This document shows positions 5,696 to 13,852 of a stretch of DNA of 26,221 nt, one piece after another (positions within the stretch are counted from its first letter, which is position 1; each line of letters starts with the position of its first letter). This DNA is from SIG454 sp045578465. Its GTDB lineage: Bacteria > Bacillota > Clostridia > Monoglobales > Monoglobaceae. The stretch covers positions 1 to 26,221 of the forward strand of contig JAZNKJ010000027.1 of the NCBI GenBank assembly GCA_045578465.1, written 5' to 3'. The position numbers and the translations under genes are program-made. Under the pieces are notes generated by a model. That model ran no database searches and was not told where the DNA came from. It worked only from the letters and a program-made list of their open reading frames with translations.

Positions 5696-6892
5696 ATGAG
5701 TTTGAACATATCTAAAAAGGCAGAGAGCATAAGCCCTTCCCCAACACTATCCCTTGATGCAAAGTTTAAGCAGATGAAAAAGCAGGGGATTCCTGTTGTT
5801 GGCTTTGGCGCAGGTGAGCCTGATTTTGAAACTCCTGACAGAATTAAAAAGGCGGGTATAAAGGCCATAGAAGATGGATTTACAAGATACACTCCTGCTG
5901 CTGGAACTATTGAACTCAGACAGGCGATTTGCGATAAATTTAAGCGCGATTTAGGACTTGATTATACAATTAACAATATCGTTGTAAGCAACGGCGGAAA
6001 ACATTCTCTTACAAATATATTTATGTGTATATGCGAGCCGGGGGACGAGGTTATTATCCCTGCTCCATATTGGGTAAGCTATCCCGAAATGGTTAAAATG
6101 GCAGACGGTAAGCCGGTGTTCATTGACACAACAGAAGAATCAGGCTTTAAGTTTACAGCGGAGCAGTTTGAAAAAGCAATAACAGACAGAACAAAAGCTA
6201 TTGTTTTAAACACACCAAGCAACCCGACAGGTATGGTTTATTCAAGAGAAGAGCTTGAAAAAATTACAGAGATTGCAGTTAAGAATAATGTTTATATTAT
6301 CTTTGATGAGATTTATGAAAAGCTTATTTACGAAGGCGAGCATGTTAACCCTGCCACATTTAGCGAAGAAGCCAAAAATATTGTTGTAATCGTTAACGGC
6401 CTTGCAAAAGCCTATGCTATGACAGGTTGGAGAATAGGCTATACTGCTGCAAATGAAAAGCTTACAAAAGCTATGGCGAATATGCAGAGCCATGCAACTT
6501 CAAACCCTAACTCTATTGCTCAGGCGGCTGCGGTTGAAGCTCTTTTAGGCGATCAGAGTGAAATTGGAGTTATGTGCAAAGAATATGTAAAGCGCAGAGA
6601 CTATATGGTTGAAAGAATTAACAGTATTGACGGAATAAGCTGTCTTAAACCTAACGGCGCTTTCTATATATTTATGAATGTAAGAGACCTTCTCGGTAAA
6701 GAACATTACGGCAAGGTTATAAATTCAGCTCAGGAACTTTGTGACGATATGCTGGAAAGAGCATTGGTTGCATTGGTGCCAAGCGAAGGGTTTGGAATTG
6801 ATGGTTATGCAAGACTTTCTTATGCAACATCAATGGAGACTATCGTTGAAGGTCTTAATCGTATCGAAAAGTATATAAAGGGCGAAGCTTAA
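5696..6892 (+). CDS. Aspartate-type aminotransferase (class I PLP enzyme)
   Basis: A pyridoxal-phosphate transaminase of the AspB/AspC type, moving amino groups between aspartate or related amino acids and 2-oxoglutarate. The 398-aa product has the N-terminal VVGFGAGEPDFETP, PSNPTG with Asn176, IFDEIYEKL with Asp204 and Tyr207, and NGLAKAYAMTGWRIGY with the PLP-binding Lys238 and Arg246. The start is the ATG at 5696, with GGAGG 5 nt upstream. Class I aminotransferases overlap in specificity, so aspartate is the family default rather than something the sequence proves. It is followed by proC after 16 nt, so the pair is one transcript and points to amino acid metabolism. Confidence 0.93.
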   Translation: MSLNISKKAESISPSPTLSLDAKFKQMKKQGIPVVGFGAGEPDFETPDRIKKAGIKAIEDGFTRYTPAAGTIELRQAICDKFKRDLGLDYTINNIVVSNGGKHSLTNIFMCICEPGDEVIIPAPYWVSYPEMVKMADGKPVFIDTTEESGFKFTAEQFEKAITDRTKAIVLNTPSNPTGMVYSREELEKITEIAVKNNVYIIFDEIYEKLIYEGEHVNPATFSEEAKNIVVIVNGLAKAYAMTGWRIGYTAANEKLTKAMANMQSHATSNPNSIAQAAAVEALLGDQSEIGVMCKEYVKRRDYMVERINSIDGISCLKPNGAFYIFMNVRDLLGKEHYGKVINSAQELCDDMLERALVALVPSEGFGIDGYARLSYATSMETIVEGLNRIEKYIKGEA

Positions 6893-6908
6893 CTTGGGCG
6901 GTGATTTT

Positions 6909-7712
6909 ATGAAACTTGGTTTTATAGGCGGAGGGAATATGGCGTCTGCCATTATAAATGGCCTTATAAGCTCTGGGTTTGTAAGCGGAGAGAAACTCTC
7001 TGTCAGCGATAAAGATATTGAGAAAATCTCACAGTTTAAAAGCCTTGGGATAACTGTAACGGATAAAAACATTGAGGTTGCGAAGAATTCTGAAGTGATT
7101 GTTTTTGCGGTGAAGCCAAACATTCTTCCAAAAGTTCTTGAAGAAACAAAGGAAGTGTTAGACGGTAAAATTGTTATATCAATTGCGGCAGGAACAATGC
7201 TTTCTGATATTGAAAAAATAATCGGAAGTGACAAGAAAATAGTTCGCGTTATGCCTAACACTCCGGCTCAGGTTAACTGCGGAATGGCAGTAATTTGTCC
7301 TAATAAAAACGCAAAAGAAGAGGATGTGAAAATCGTTTCTGATTTATTTGATGCGGTTGGTTCATCTGTTGTTCTTGATGAAAAATATATGAATGCGGCA
7401 ACCGCTCTTCACGGAAGCAGTCCGGCATATATTTATATGCTTATTGAAGCAATGGCAGACAGCGGTGTTAAGTATGGAATACCGAAAGACATTGCGTTAA
7501 AGCTTGTTTCAAAAGCCGTTGAAGGCTCTGCCAAAATGGTAATGGAAACAGGAATTCATCCCTCAAAGCTCTGCGACAATGTTTGCTCTCCCGGTGGAAC
7601 AACCATTGCGGCGGTTTGTGAGCTTGAAAAATGCGGATTTAAAACTGCTCTCTATCAGGCGATTGATGCTTGTGTTAACAGAGCAGAGGAAATGTCTAAA
7701 CAGAGTAATTAA
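6909..7712 (+). CDS. proC: Pyrroline-5-carboxylate reductase
   Basis: The last step of proline synthesis, reducing pyrroline-5-carboxylate with NAD(P)H. The 267-aa product starts MKLGFIGGGNMASAIINGL, a Rossmann nucleotide site. Later motifs are FAVKPNILPKVL, VRVMPNTPAQVNCGM, TALHGSSPAYIYMLIEAM and the C-terminal signature CSPGGTTIAAV. The ATG at 6909 has GGGCGGTG upstream; an earlier in-frame start at 6894 would add five residues before a complete N-terminus and is rejected. It is cotranscribed with the preceding aminotransferase. proA and proB are not in the window. Confidence 0.96.
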   Translation: MKLGFIGGGNMASAIINGLISSGFVSGEKLSVSDKDIEKISQFKSLGITVTDKNIEVAKNSEVIVFAVKPNILPKVLEETKEVLDGKIVISIAAGTMLSDIEKIIGSDKKIVRVMPNTPAQVNCGMAVICPNKNAKEEDVKIVSDLFDAVGSSVVLDEKYMNAATALHGSSPAYIYMLIEAMADSGVKYGIPKDIALKLVSKAVEGSAKMVMETGIHPSKLCDNVCSPGGTTIAAVCELEKCGFKTALYQAIDACVNRAEEMSKQSN

Positions 7713-7762
7713 GACGAAAAATAAGGCATATATTATACCATAAGCAAAAGCGGAGGTATAGT

Positions 7763-8350
7763 ATGCGAAATTTAAGACCACAGATAATCAATTATGGGAA
7801 AAGATACAATAAAGCGATAATAACCATAGCAAGTCTTTTTATTTTTGGTTGCGCCTTGGGTGTTACTTTGTCCTGCCTTATAGAACAGGACAAGCTGACA
7901 GAAATAGGCGAAACAGTAAGAGAGACTATGGCGTATTCAGGCGCAGTTGATAAGATGTCGATGTTTTGGGAAATGGCAAAGGGATATTTTGTTTTGTTTC
8001 TTTTGCTATGGATATGCAGTTTATCCTTTTATCTGGTGCCCTTTTCCGTTTTGGTGGTTATTTTAAAAGGAATTATCGGGGGATTATCCTCTGGACTTAT
8101 AGTGCGAAGCATAGGAGCAGACGGAATTGTTTTTTCAGCAGTGAACACTCTACTTAAAAACATTTTATTTGCTCCGATTTTTATTGTCTTGACGGTGGTT
8201 TCAATAAGAAAGGCCCTTAAAACAAAGCAAATAAAGTCTATAAAAAATAAGAATTACCTGTTTGAAAAGGTGATTGAAATAGTTTTCGTTATACTGGTTT
8301 CTGTATTTCTGGGAGGCTTTGAAAGTTATTTTGTTTCTATTATAAATTAA
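7763..8350 (+). CDS. spoIIM: Stage II sporulation protein M
   Basis: SpoIIM works with SpoIID and SpoIIP in the mother cell to thin septal peptidoglycan and drive engulfment of the forespore. The 195-aa product has a first membrane segment near residues 18-38, then helices around 73-97, about 100-118, 123-145 and 168-192. Family features are the cluster VPFSVLVVILKGIIGGLSSG, TLLKNILFAPIFIVLTV and the end GGFESYF, which mirrors the FIEAY-type end of Bacillus SpoIIM. The ATG has GGAGG 8 nt upstream. It precedes xerD, a neighbour in other spore-formers too. Sequence similarity in this family is low, so the call rests on the helix pattern, these segments and the position. Confidence 0.8.
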   Translation: MRNLRPQIINYGKRYNKAIITIASLFIFGCALGVTLSCLIEQDKLTEIGETVRETMAYSGAVDKMSMFWEMAKGYFVLFLLLWICSLSFYLVPFSVLVVILKGIIGGLSSGLIVRSIGADGIVFSAVNTLLKNILFAPIFIVLTVVSIRKALKTKQIKSIKNKNYLFEKVIEIVFVILVSVFLGGFESYFVSIIN

Positions 8351-8371
8351 GATTGAAAGGAGGAGAAAGCT

Positions 8372-9271
8372 ATGAATGATTGCAAAGAGAGTTATTTTTC
8401 TTATCTTAAAACCAAGAAAAAGGTTTCTGACAACACTTTGTCGTCATACAAAAATGATATTTTAAGATTTGAAGAGTTTTTGGTTCAATCATCAACCAGT
8501 CTTATAAAAGCTACCAAAACAAATGTTCTGGATTTTGTTATGAGTATGCAGGAAAAAGGGCAGTCTTCATCAACTCTTATGAGAAAGCTTGCCTCTATCA
8601 GATCTTTTTATGGATTTTTGCTCAAAGAAAAGATGCTTGAAACCGATCCCACTGAAAATATTAAGAATTTCAAAAGTGAAGGGAAGATTCCTGAAATTTT
8701 AACAGGTCCTGAGGTGGAAATTCTTTTAAGTCAGCCCAAGGAAAACACCTTGCTTGGTTATAGAGATAAGGCGCTTTTGGAACTTCTTTATGCAACAGGA
8801 ATGAGAGTTACTGAGCTTATAAACCTAAATATTGAAGATGTAAATATAGATGTAGGATACATAAGCTGTAAGAGTAAAGGAAAAACAAGAGTTATTCCGA
8901 TTTATGCTGATGCGGCAAAAGCTCTTAAAAACTATGTTTTAAAAGCAAGACCCCTTATGACAACGGTTGGTGACGGGACTTTGTTCGTAAACCGAAACGG
9001 CACAAGACTTTCAAGACAAGGATTTTGGAAAATAATCAAAGGCTATAAAGAAAGTGCTAAAATAACAAAGGAAATAACCCCTCACACATTGAGACATTCC
9101 TTTGCAGTTCATCTTCTTGAAAATGGGGCAGACATAAAGTCGATTCAGGAAATGCTTGGGCATAGCAACTTGTCGTCTATGCAGGTGTATAACAGGATTG
9201 TAAAACAAAGAATAAAAAATGTTTATTATAATGCACATCCAAAAGCTCAGAAAGAGAATATAAATAATTAA
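8372..9271 (+). CDS. xerD: Site-specific tyrosine recombinase XerD
   Basis: XerD resolves chromosome dimers at dif sites, usually with XerC. The 299-aa product has an N-terminal SAM-like core-binding domain (about 1-100) and a C-terminal catalytic domain. The active-site set is complete: Arg145 in ATGMRVTEL, Lys169 or Lys171 in KSKGKTR, His238 and Arg241 in HTLRHSF, His264 in GHSN and Tyr273 in QVYNRI. AAAGGAGG precedes the ATG. Size, a lack of flanking mobile-element genes, and the spoIIM neighbour all fit the housekeeping Xer enzyme rather than a phage integrase. XerC-type paralogues cannot be excluded from sequence alone. Confidence 0.9.
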   Translation: MNDCKESYFSYLKTKKKVSDNTLSSYKNDILRFEEFLVQSSTSLIKATKTNVLDFVMSMQEKGQSSSTLMRKLASIRSFYGFLLKEKMLETDPTENIKNFKSEGKIPEILTGPEVEILLSQPKENTLLGYRDKALLELLYATGMRVTELINLNIEDVNIDVGYISCKSKGKTRVIPIYADAAKALKNYVLKARPLMTTVGDGTLFVNRNGTRLSRQGFWKIIKGYKESAKITKEITPHTLRHSFAVHLLENGADIKSIQEMLGHSNLSSMQVYNRIVKQRIKNVYYNAHPKAQKENINN

Positions 9272-9296
9272 ACGCCATACAAACTGTATGGCGTTT
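9270..9296. terminator. Bidirectional terminator between xerD and ppa
   Basis: A 12-bp perfect stem pairs 9270-9281 with 9285-9296 around AAC. It starts at the xerD stop codon and lies 5 nt past the ppa stop on the other strand. The tails are T-rich but not pure T runs on either side. Confidence 0.75.
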
Positions 9297-9301
9297 AGTA
9301 T

Positions 9302-9835
9302 TTATTTTGAATCAAAGTGGCTTTTATAACAATCGATTGACGCTTGAATAATATCTCTGGCCTCTTCGGCACCTTTAACTTCATCAACTGCTGTTTCCAT
9401 GTTTTCAAGGGATTTATACACTTTGAAGAAGTGTTTCATCTCTTCAAAAATATGGGTTGGAAGCTGAGAAATATCGGTATAAGTGTTATAAGACGGATCG
9501 TCAAAAGGAATTGCAATTATCTTTTCGTCGTTGCTGTCATCATCTATCATTGTGATAACTCCGATCGCATAACACTTAACCATTGTCATAGGATGAAGCG
9601 TTTCGGAGCAAAGAACCAAAACATCAAGAGGGTCATGGTCGTCTGCGTAGGTTTTTGGAATAAAACCATAGTTTGCAGGATAGTGGGTAGAAGTATGAAG
9701 AATTCTATCCATATTTAAAAGACCTGTGCGCTTATCGAGTTCATATTTGATTTTGCTTCCCTTTGGAATTTCAATTATAACAGAAAAAGCCTCAGGAGTT
9801 ATACGGGCTGAATCTACATCATGCCATGCGTTCAT
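9302..9835 (-). CDS. ppa: Inorganic pyrophosphatase, family I
   Basis: A soluble enzyme that hydrolyses pyrophosphate and so pulls biosynthetic reactions forward. The 177-aa product starts MNAWHDVDSARITPEAF, with IEIPKGSKIKYELDKRTGLL, then YPANYGFIPKTYADDHDPLDVLVL. Asp66, Asp68 and Asp71 fill the metal-binding D-x-D-x-x-D pattern. The length fits the E. coli-like family I rather than the DHH-type family II found in many Firmicutes. I use the ATG at 9835, with AAAGG 11 nt upstream. A TTG three codons earlier directly abuts the ribosome site. It lies downstream of rpsT on the same strand, separated from it by a terminator, and shows no clear promoter of its own. Confidence 0.95.
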   Translation of the reverse strand: MNAWHDVDSARITPEAFSVIIEIPKGSKIKYELDKRTGLLNMDRILHTSTHYPANYGFIPKTYADDHDPLDVLVLCSETLHPMTMVKCYAIGVITMIDDDSNDEKIIAIPFDDPSYNTYTDISQLPTHIFEEMKHFFKVYKSLENMETAVDEVKGAEEARDIIQASIDCYKSHFDSK

Positions 9836-9859
9836 ATAAAACAAATCCTTTCAATTATT

Positions 9860-9896
9860 ATAAATAAAAAACTTGATAACACATAGTATTATCAAG
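9860..9896 (-). terminator. Terminator of rpsT
   Basis: CTTGATAA (9872-9879) pairs with TTATCAAG (9889-9896). On the minus strand it is followed by TTTTTTATTTAT. It lies 16 nt past the rpsT stop and just upstream of the ppa ribosome site. Confidence 0.8.
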
Positions 9897-9912
9897 CTTA
9901 TTTCTTTTTAAT

Positions 9913-10173
9913 TTACGCAATCTTATTAAGCATTGCAGCATACTTGCTCTTTCTACGAGCAGCAGTGTTCTTATGAAGAATACCCTTCGCAACCGCTTGG
10001 TCTGTCTTCTTTACAACAAAAGAATAAGCAGCAGAGGCAGATTCTTTGCCTTCATTAAGCGCAGCTTCAAACTTCTTTATAGCAGTTTTGAGCTGAGATT
10101 TAATCATCTGGTTCTGAAGTGTCTTAGTTTTAATAACTTTTACTCTCTTTTTTGCTGATTTGATATTAGGCAT
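9913..10173 (-). CDS. rpsT: Small ribosomal subunit protein bS20
   Basis: bS20 is an early 16S rRNA-binding protein that fills the base of the 30S subunit. The 86-aa product starts MPNIKSAKKRVKVIKTK and is rich in lysine and alanine, with the typical end GILHKNTAARRKSKYAAML. I place the start at the ATG at 10173, with GGAGGTGA directly upstream; an in-frame start ten codons earlier would bury that ribosome site. It is transcribed alone from a strong promoter and has its own terminator. No structured leader is obvious in the roughly 45-nt untranslated region. Confidence 0.97.
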   Translation of the reverse strand: MPNIKSAKKRVKVIKTKTLQNQMIKSQLKTAIKKFEAALNEGKESASAAYSFVVKKTDQAVAKGILHKNTAARRKSKYAAMLNKIA

Positions 10174-10224
10174 AATATCACCTCCGTTATATAAATTTGA
10201 CATCTTTTCACATCAGTATTTAAT

Positions 10225-10253
10225 ATTCTAACACAAAGCAAAAGAAAATGCAA
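10225..10253 (-). promoter_or_regulatory. SigA-type promoter of rpsT
   Basis: On the minus strand, TTGCAT (10248-10253), a 17-nt spacer and TAGAAT (10225-10230). The region 10245-10262 is identical over 18 bp to the -35 region of rplS. Confidence 0.88.
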
Positions 10254-10321
10254 GTCTTTTTTATAAAAAAATTAACAAAAATTTGATAAAATTAAGAAAT
10301 TTTGTGTATATCTTTAAATTG

Positions 10322-10350
10322 TTGACAAAATTTTGGGAATGATATATTAT
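10322..10350 (+). promoter_or_regulatory. SigA-type promoter of the chrA pair
   Basis: A perfect TTGACA (10322-10327), a 17-nt spacer and TATTAT (10345-10350). It is divergent from the rpsT promoter. The 10204-10382 gap holds only these two promoters and their short leaders. Confidence 0.88.
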
Positions 10351-10382
10351 GTTTAAGGAAAGCAAAGAAGAAGGTGATATCT

Positions 10383-10922
10383 TTGAAAGAAATAAATAAA
10401 CTTTTCTGGACTTTTTTCAGAATAGGTCTGTTTACCTTTGGTGGTGGCTATGCAATGCTCCCTCTTATACAAAAGGAAGTTGTTGAAAAAGAGAAGTGGG
10501 CAACAGACGAAGAAGTTATGAACTATTTTGCTATGGGACAGTGCACGCCAGGGGTTATCGCTGTTAACCTGGCAACTTTTATAGGCTATAAAATAAAAGG
10601 ATTGTTTGGCGGGATTTTTGCGACAATTGGTGTTGTTGCTCCATCTGTTGTGATAATTTCCATAATTGCAAACTTTTTGAAATATTTTGAAAGCGTTCCA
10701 GAAGTTCAATATGCATTCAACGGTATCCGCGTTGCAGTTTGCGTTTTGATTCTGAACGCAGTTATTAAATTCTGGAAATCAGGGGTTAAAGATGCAGTTG
10801 GCGTAGTTATATTTGCGGCTACATTTATTCTTTCTATTTTATTTAACTTCTCCTCTGTTTGGGCAATTGTCGGTGCTGTTGTTCTCGGTATTCTGGCAAG
10901 TCTGTGGAAAGAGAGGGCCTAG
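10383..10922 (+). CDS. chrA: Chromate transporter family protein, first half-size subunit
   Basis: A half-size member of the CHR (ChrA) ion transporter family. Pairs of such short proteins correspond to the two halves of long ChrA. The 179-aa product has the N-terminal signature FRIGLFTFGGGYAMLPLI, then AMGQCTPGVIAVNLATFIGY and a run of membrane helices. I start at TTG (10383), which has AAGGTG 6 nt upstream and gives MKEINKLFWTFFRIGLF, the usual family beginning; the GTG at 10374 lies inside that ribosome site. The second half follows after 3 nt. Chromate efflux is shown for some long members; the substrate of clostridial pairs is not established, so the name is a family label. Confidence 0.9.
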   Translation: MKEINKLFWTFFRIGLFTFGGGYAMLPLIQKEVVEKEKWATDEEVMNYFAMGQCTPGVIAVNLATFIGYKIKGLFGGIFATIGVVAPSVVIISIIANFLKYFESVPEVQYAFNGIRVAVCVLILNAVIKFWKSGVKDAVGVVIFAATFILSILFNFSSVWAIVGAVVLGILASLWKERA

Positions 10923-10925
10923 GTT

Positions 10926-11480
10926 ATGCTTTGGATAACTGTTTTTTTAGAATTTTTTAAAATAGGGCTTTTCGCTATCGGTGGCGGACTTGCAACCCTT
11001 CCGTTTTTATATGACTTAACAGAAAAATATGAATGGTTTACGGCTCACGATTTGTCCAATATGATAGCGATTTCTGAGTCAACACCAGGTCCAATTGGCA
11101 TTAATTGCGCCACTTATGCAGGGGTGAAAGCCCTTGGTCCTTTGGGCGGAGTTATGTCCACTGTTGGACTTGTTTTCCCTTCTCTTATTATAATTTTGCT
11201 TGTTGCAAAGGCTATGGATAAATTTAAGGATAATAAATTTGTAAACTATGGATTTTATGGCATAAGACCGGCAGTTGCGGCTCTTATCGCCTTGGCTTTT
11301 GTGGATGTTGCAAAGGTTACTTTGTTTAATTTTGAGCTGTTTGGAAAAGGAAACTTTTTTAATATAGGTGCGATTATTTTGTTCGCTATATTGTTATTTT
11401 TGACCAATAAATTCAAGAAAATTCATCCCATAGTTTTTATAGCTATTTCTGCGATGGTTGGTATCATTTTTAAATTTTAA
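10926..11480 (+). CDS. chrA: Chromate transporter family protein, second half-size subunit
   Basis: The partner of the preceding gene, 184 aa. It repeats the same plan: FFKIGLFAIGGGLATLPFL near the start, AISESTPGPIGINCATYAG, then GGVMSTVGLVFPSLIIILLVA and further helices to the C-terminus. The two proteins are clearly related but diverged, as expected for subunits taking opposite orientations in the membrane. The ATG follows the first gene's stop by 3 nt, with no strong ribosome site, so translation is probably coupled. No ChrB-type regulator is nearby. Function in this organism is unknown. Confidence 0.9.
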   Translation: MLWITVFLEFFKIGLFAIGGGLATLPFLYDLTEKYEWFTAHDLSNMIAISESTPGPIGINCATYAGVKALGPLGGVMSTVGLVFPSLIIILLVAKAMDKFKDNKFVNYGFYGIRPAVAALIALAFVDVAKVTLFNFELFGKGNFFNIGAIILFAILLFLTNKFKKIHPIVFIAISAMVGIIFKF

Positions 11481-11497
11481 AAAATAGTTGGAAATAC

Positions 11498-11526
11498 TTG
11501 CAAAAGGAAGAAAATTGTTGTATAAT
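11498..11526 (+). promoter_or_regulatory. SigA-type promoter of pta-ackA
   Basis: TTGCAA (11498-11503), a 17-nt spacer and a perfect TATAAT (11521-11526), 45 nt upstream of the pta start. Confidence 0.88.
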
Positions 11527-11570
11527 AAATAGGTTAGATTTTATTGTATACTTTTAGGAGGGGTTTTATA

Positions 11571-12575
11571 ATGAGCAATTTTTTAGACACGATAAAGGCT
11601 CGCGCTAAAGCCGACAAGAAAACGATTGTTTTGCCGGAATCAATGGACAGAAGAACAATAGAGGCGGCTGCTAAGGTGCTGGAAGAAGATATCGCAGATA
11701 TCATTATTTTGGGAACACCTGAGGAGATTGCCGAAAACAGCAAAGGACTTGATATTTCCAAGGCAACAATAATCAATCCTTTTACATATGAAAAAACAGA
11801 AGAATACCTTAATCTTTTTGTAGAACTCAGAAAGTCAAAGGGTCTTACATACGAAGAGGCAAAGAAAACTGCCCTTGGAGATTATATGTATTATGCTTGT
11901 CTTATGGTTAAAGCAGGAGATGCAGATGGAGTTGTTTCTGGTGCTTGTCATTCAACTGCAAACACACTCAGACCAAGCCTTCAAATTGTAAAAACAAAGC
12001 CGGGCGTAAAGCTTGTTTCTGCTTTCTTCGTTATGGTTGTTCCGGACTGCGAATACGGTTCAAACGGAACATTCATCTTTGCAGACAGCGGTCTTGAACA
12101 GAATCCTGACCCTGAAAAGCTTGCTGCAATCGCAGCTTGCTCTGCTGAATCTTTTGAACTTTTGGCTCAGGATACAGCTTATGTTGCAATGCTTTCTCAT
12201 TCAACAATGGGAAGTGCAAAGCACGCTGATGTTGATAAGGTTGTTGAAGCAACAAGAATTTGTAAAGAAAACAACCCTGAACTTAATGTTGACGGCGAAC
12301 TTCAGCTTGACGCGGCTATCGTTCCAAGCGTTGGTGAGTCCAAAGCTCCGGGTAGCCCTGTTGCAGGTAAAGCTAATGTTTTGGTATTCCCTGACCTCGA
12401 TGCAGGAAACATTGGTTACAAGCTCGTTCAGAGACTTGCAAAGGCAGAGGCGTATGGCCCTATCACACAGGGTATTGCAATGCCAATCAACGACTTATCA
12501 AGAGGATGCTCTGCTGACGATATCGTTGGTGTTGTTGCAATTACAGCAGTTCAGGCCCAGGCTATGAACAAATAA
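11571..12575 (+). CDS. pta: Phosphate acetyltransferase
   Basis: Converts acetyl-CoA and phosphate to acetyl phosphate, the first half of acetate fermentation. The 334-aa product is the short form without the N-terminal regulatory domains of enterobacterial Pta. Motifs: KKTIVLPESMDRRTIEAA at the start, DGVVSGACHSTANTLRP in the middle, and VGESKAPGSPVAGKANVLVF, YGPITQGIAMPINDLSRGCS and TAVQAQAM near the end, which distinguish it from phosphate butyryltransferase. The ATG at 11571 has AGGAGGGG 6 nt upstream; the start nine codons earlier lies before that site and is rejected. It is cotranscribed with ackA, 21 nt downstream. Confidence 0.97.
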   Translation: MSNFLDTIKARAKADKKTIVLPESMDRRTIEAAAKVLEEDIADIIILGTPEEIAENSKGLDISKATIINPFTYEKTEEYLNLFVELRKSKGLTYEEAKKTALGDYMYYACLMVKAGDADGVVSGACHSTANTLRPSLQIVKTKPGVKLVSAFFVMVVPDCEYGSNGTFIFADSGLEQNPDPEKLAAIAACSAESFELLAQDTAYVAMLSHSTMGSAKHADVDKVVEATRICKENNPELNVDGELQLDAAIVPSVGESKAPGSPVAGKANVLVFPDLDAGNIGYKLVQRLAKAEAYGPITQGIAMPINDLSRGCSADDIVGVVAITAVQAQAMNK

Positions 12576-12596
12576 TATAAGAAAGAAGGATATATT

Positions 12597-13796
12597 ATGA
12601 AAATTTTGGTTATAAACGCAGGTAGCTCTTCTCTTAAATATCAGCTTATTGATATGACAAATGAAGAAGTAATGGCGAAAGGTCTTTGCGAAAGAATCGG
12701 TATTGAAAATTCAAAGCTTAACCATACACCGAACGGTGGCGAAAAAGTGGTAATTGAAAAGGATATGAAGGACCACTCCGATGCTATTAAAATGGTGCTT
12801 GATGCATTAACAGATGCAAATCACGGCGTAATTTCCAGTATGGATGAAATTTCTGCTGTTGGACATCGTGTTGTTCACGGCGGAGAAAAGTTCAATAAAT
12901 CATTCATTATTAATGATGATGTTAAAAAGGCTCTTGAAGAATGTGTGCCTCTCGCACCTCTTCATAACCCTGCAAACATTATCGGTATTGAAGCTTGCGA
13001 AAATGCTATGCCGGGTGTTCCTCAGGTTGGCGTATTCGATACAGCTTTCCACCAGACAATGCCAAAAGACGCCTATCTTTACGGTATTCCATATGAAATG
13101 TATGAAAAGCACAGAATAAGAAGATACGGTTTCCACGGAACATCCCATAAGTATGTTTCTGAACAGGCTGCTTTAATGCTTAATAAACCTGCGAAAGACC
13201 TTAAAATTATCACTTTCCATTTAGGAAACGGTTCAAGTATCACAGCTGTTGATGGCGGAAAATCTATTGATACTTCAATGGGATTCACTCCTCTTGCCGG
13301 TGTGGTTATGGGGACTCGTTGTGGTGATATTGACCCTGCTATCGTTAAATTCCTTGCTGAAAATGAAAACCTTTCTTTAAAGGAAGTTGACGATATGATG
13401 AACAAAAAGTCAGGCGTTGACGGTATTTCCGGCGTAAGCAGTGATTTCAGAGATCTTGAAAAAGCAGAAGCCGAAGGAAACGAAAGAGCAAAATTGGCTC
13501 TTGATATGTTTGTATACAGCGTTCGTAAATTCTTAGGACAGTATATTGTTGCAATGGGCGGCGTAGATGCTATCGTATTCACAGCTGGTATCGGCGAAAA
13601 TACACCTATGATGCGTGAGGCGATTCTTAAAAATACAGAATTTTTAGGAATTGAAGTTGACGCGGAAAAGAATAACCAGGCTATAAGGGGAGCACAGATG
13701 GAAATTTCTTCTGATAGCTCAAAGGTTAAAGTTCTTGTTATCCCAACAAACGAAGAACTTATGATTGCTAAGGAAACTCAGGATTTGCTTAAATAA
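12597..13796 (+). CDS. ackA: Acetate kinase
   Basis: Transfers phosphate from acetyl phosphate to ADP, giving acetate and ATP. The 399-aa product has all the signatures: VINAGSSSLKYQL with Asn7, GHRVVHGGEKF with Arg91, FDTAFH with Asp148, GFHGTSHKYV, HLGNGSSI, MGTRCGDIDPA, VFTAGIGENT and, near the end, TNEELMIAKET with the catalytic-site Glu. Length matches the family. It forms an operon with pta, and AAGGAT precedes the ATG. Together they provide substrate-level ATP, which fits a strict fermenter. A hairpin with no T run follows, then sigH. Confidence 0.98.
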   Translation: MKILVINAGSSSLKYQLIDMTNEEVMAKGLCERIGIENSKLNHTPNGGEKVVIEKDMKDHSDAIKMVLDALTDANHGVISSMDEISAVGHRVVHGGEKFNKSFIINDDVKKALEECVPLAPLHNPANIIGIEACENAMPGVPQVGVFDTAFHQTMPKDAYLYGIPYEMYEKHRIRRYGFHGTSHKYVSEQAALMLNKPAKDLKIITFHLGNGSSITAVDGGKSIDTSMGFTPLAGVVMGTRCGDIDPAIVKFLAENENLSLKEVDDMMNKKSGVDGISGVSSDFRDLEKAEAEGNERAKLALDMFVYSVRKFLGQYIVAMGGVDAIVFTAGIGENTPMMREAILKNTEFLGIEVDAEKNNQAIRGAQMEISSDSSKVKVLVIPTNEELMIAKETQDLLK

Positions 13797-13805
13797 AACT
13801 CTTTT

Positions 13806-13836
13806 TAAACAGGCGGACTTTATGTTCGCCTGTTTA
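13806..13836 (+). terminator. Hairpin between ackA and sigH
   Basis: A 13-bp stem (one G-T pair) pairs 13806-13818 with 13824-13836 around TTTAT. It is followed by AAGTAATGG, not by T, so termination would be inefficient. It may instead be an RNA 3'-end stabiliser or a partial barrier before sigH. Confidence 0.5.
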
Positions 13837-13852
13837 AGTAATGGAGGATAAA

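Noticed and set aside
12013..12567. A 184-codon open frame in a shifted plus frame inside pta
   Set aside because: It lies wholly within pta, has no ribosome site and a Leu- and Gln-heavy composition, as expected from the codon bias of the real gene.
13079..13582. A 167-codon antisense frame inside ackA
   Set aside because: It is a shadow of the ackA codon pattern, with no ribosome site and no recognisable family. The same applies to the long antisense frames in murA, glnN and spoIIIAE.
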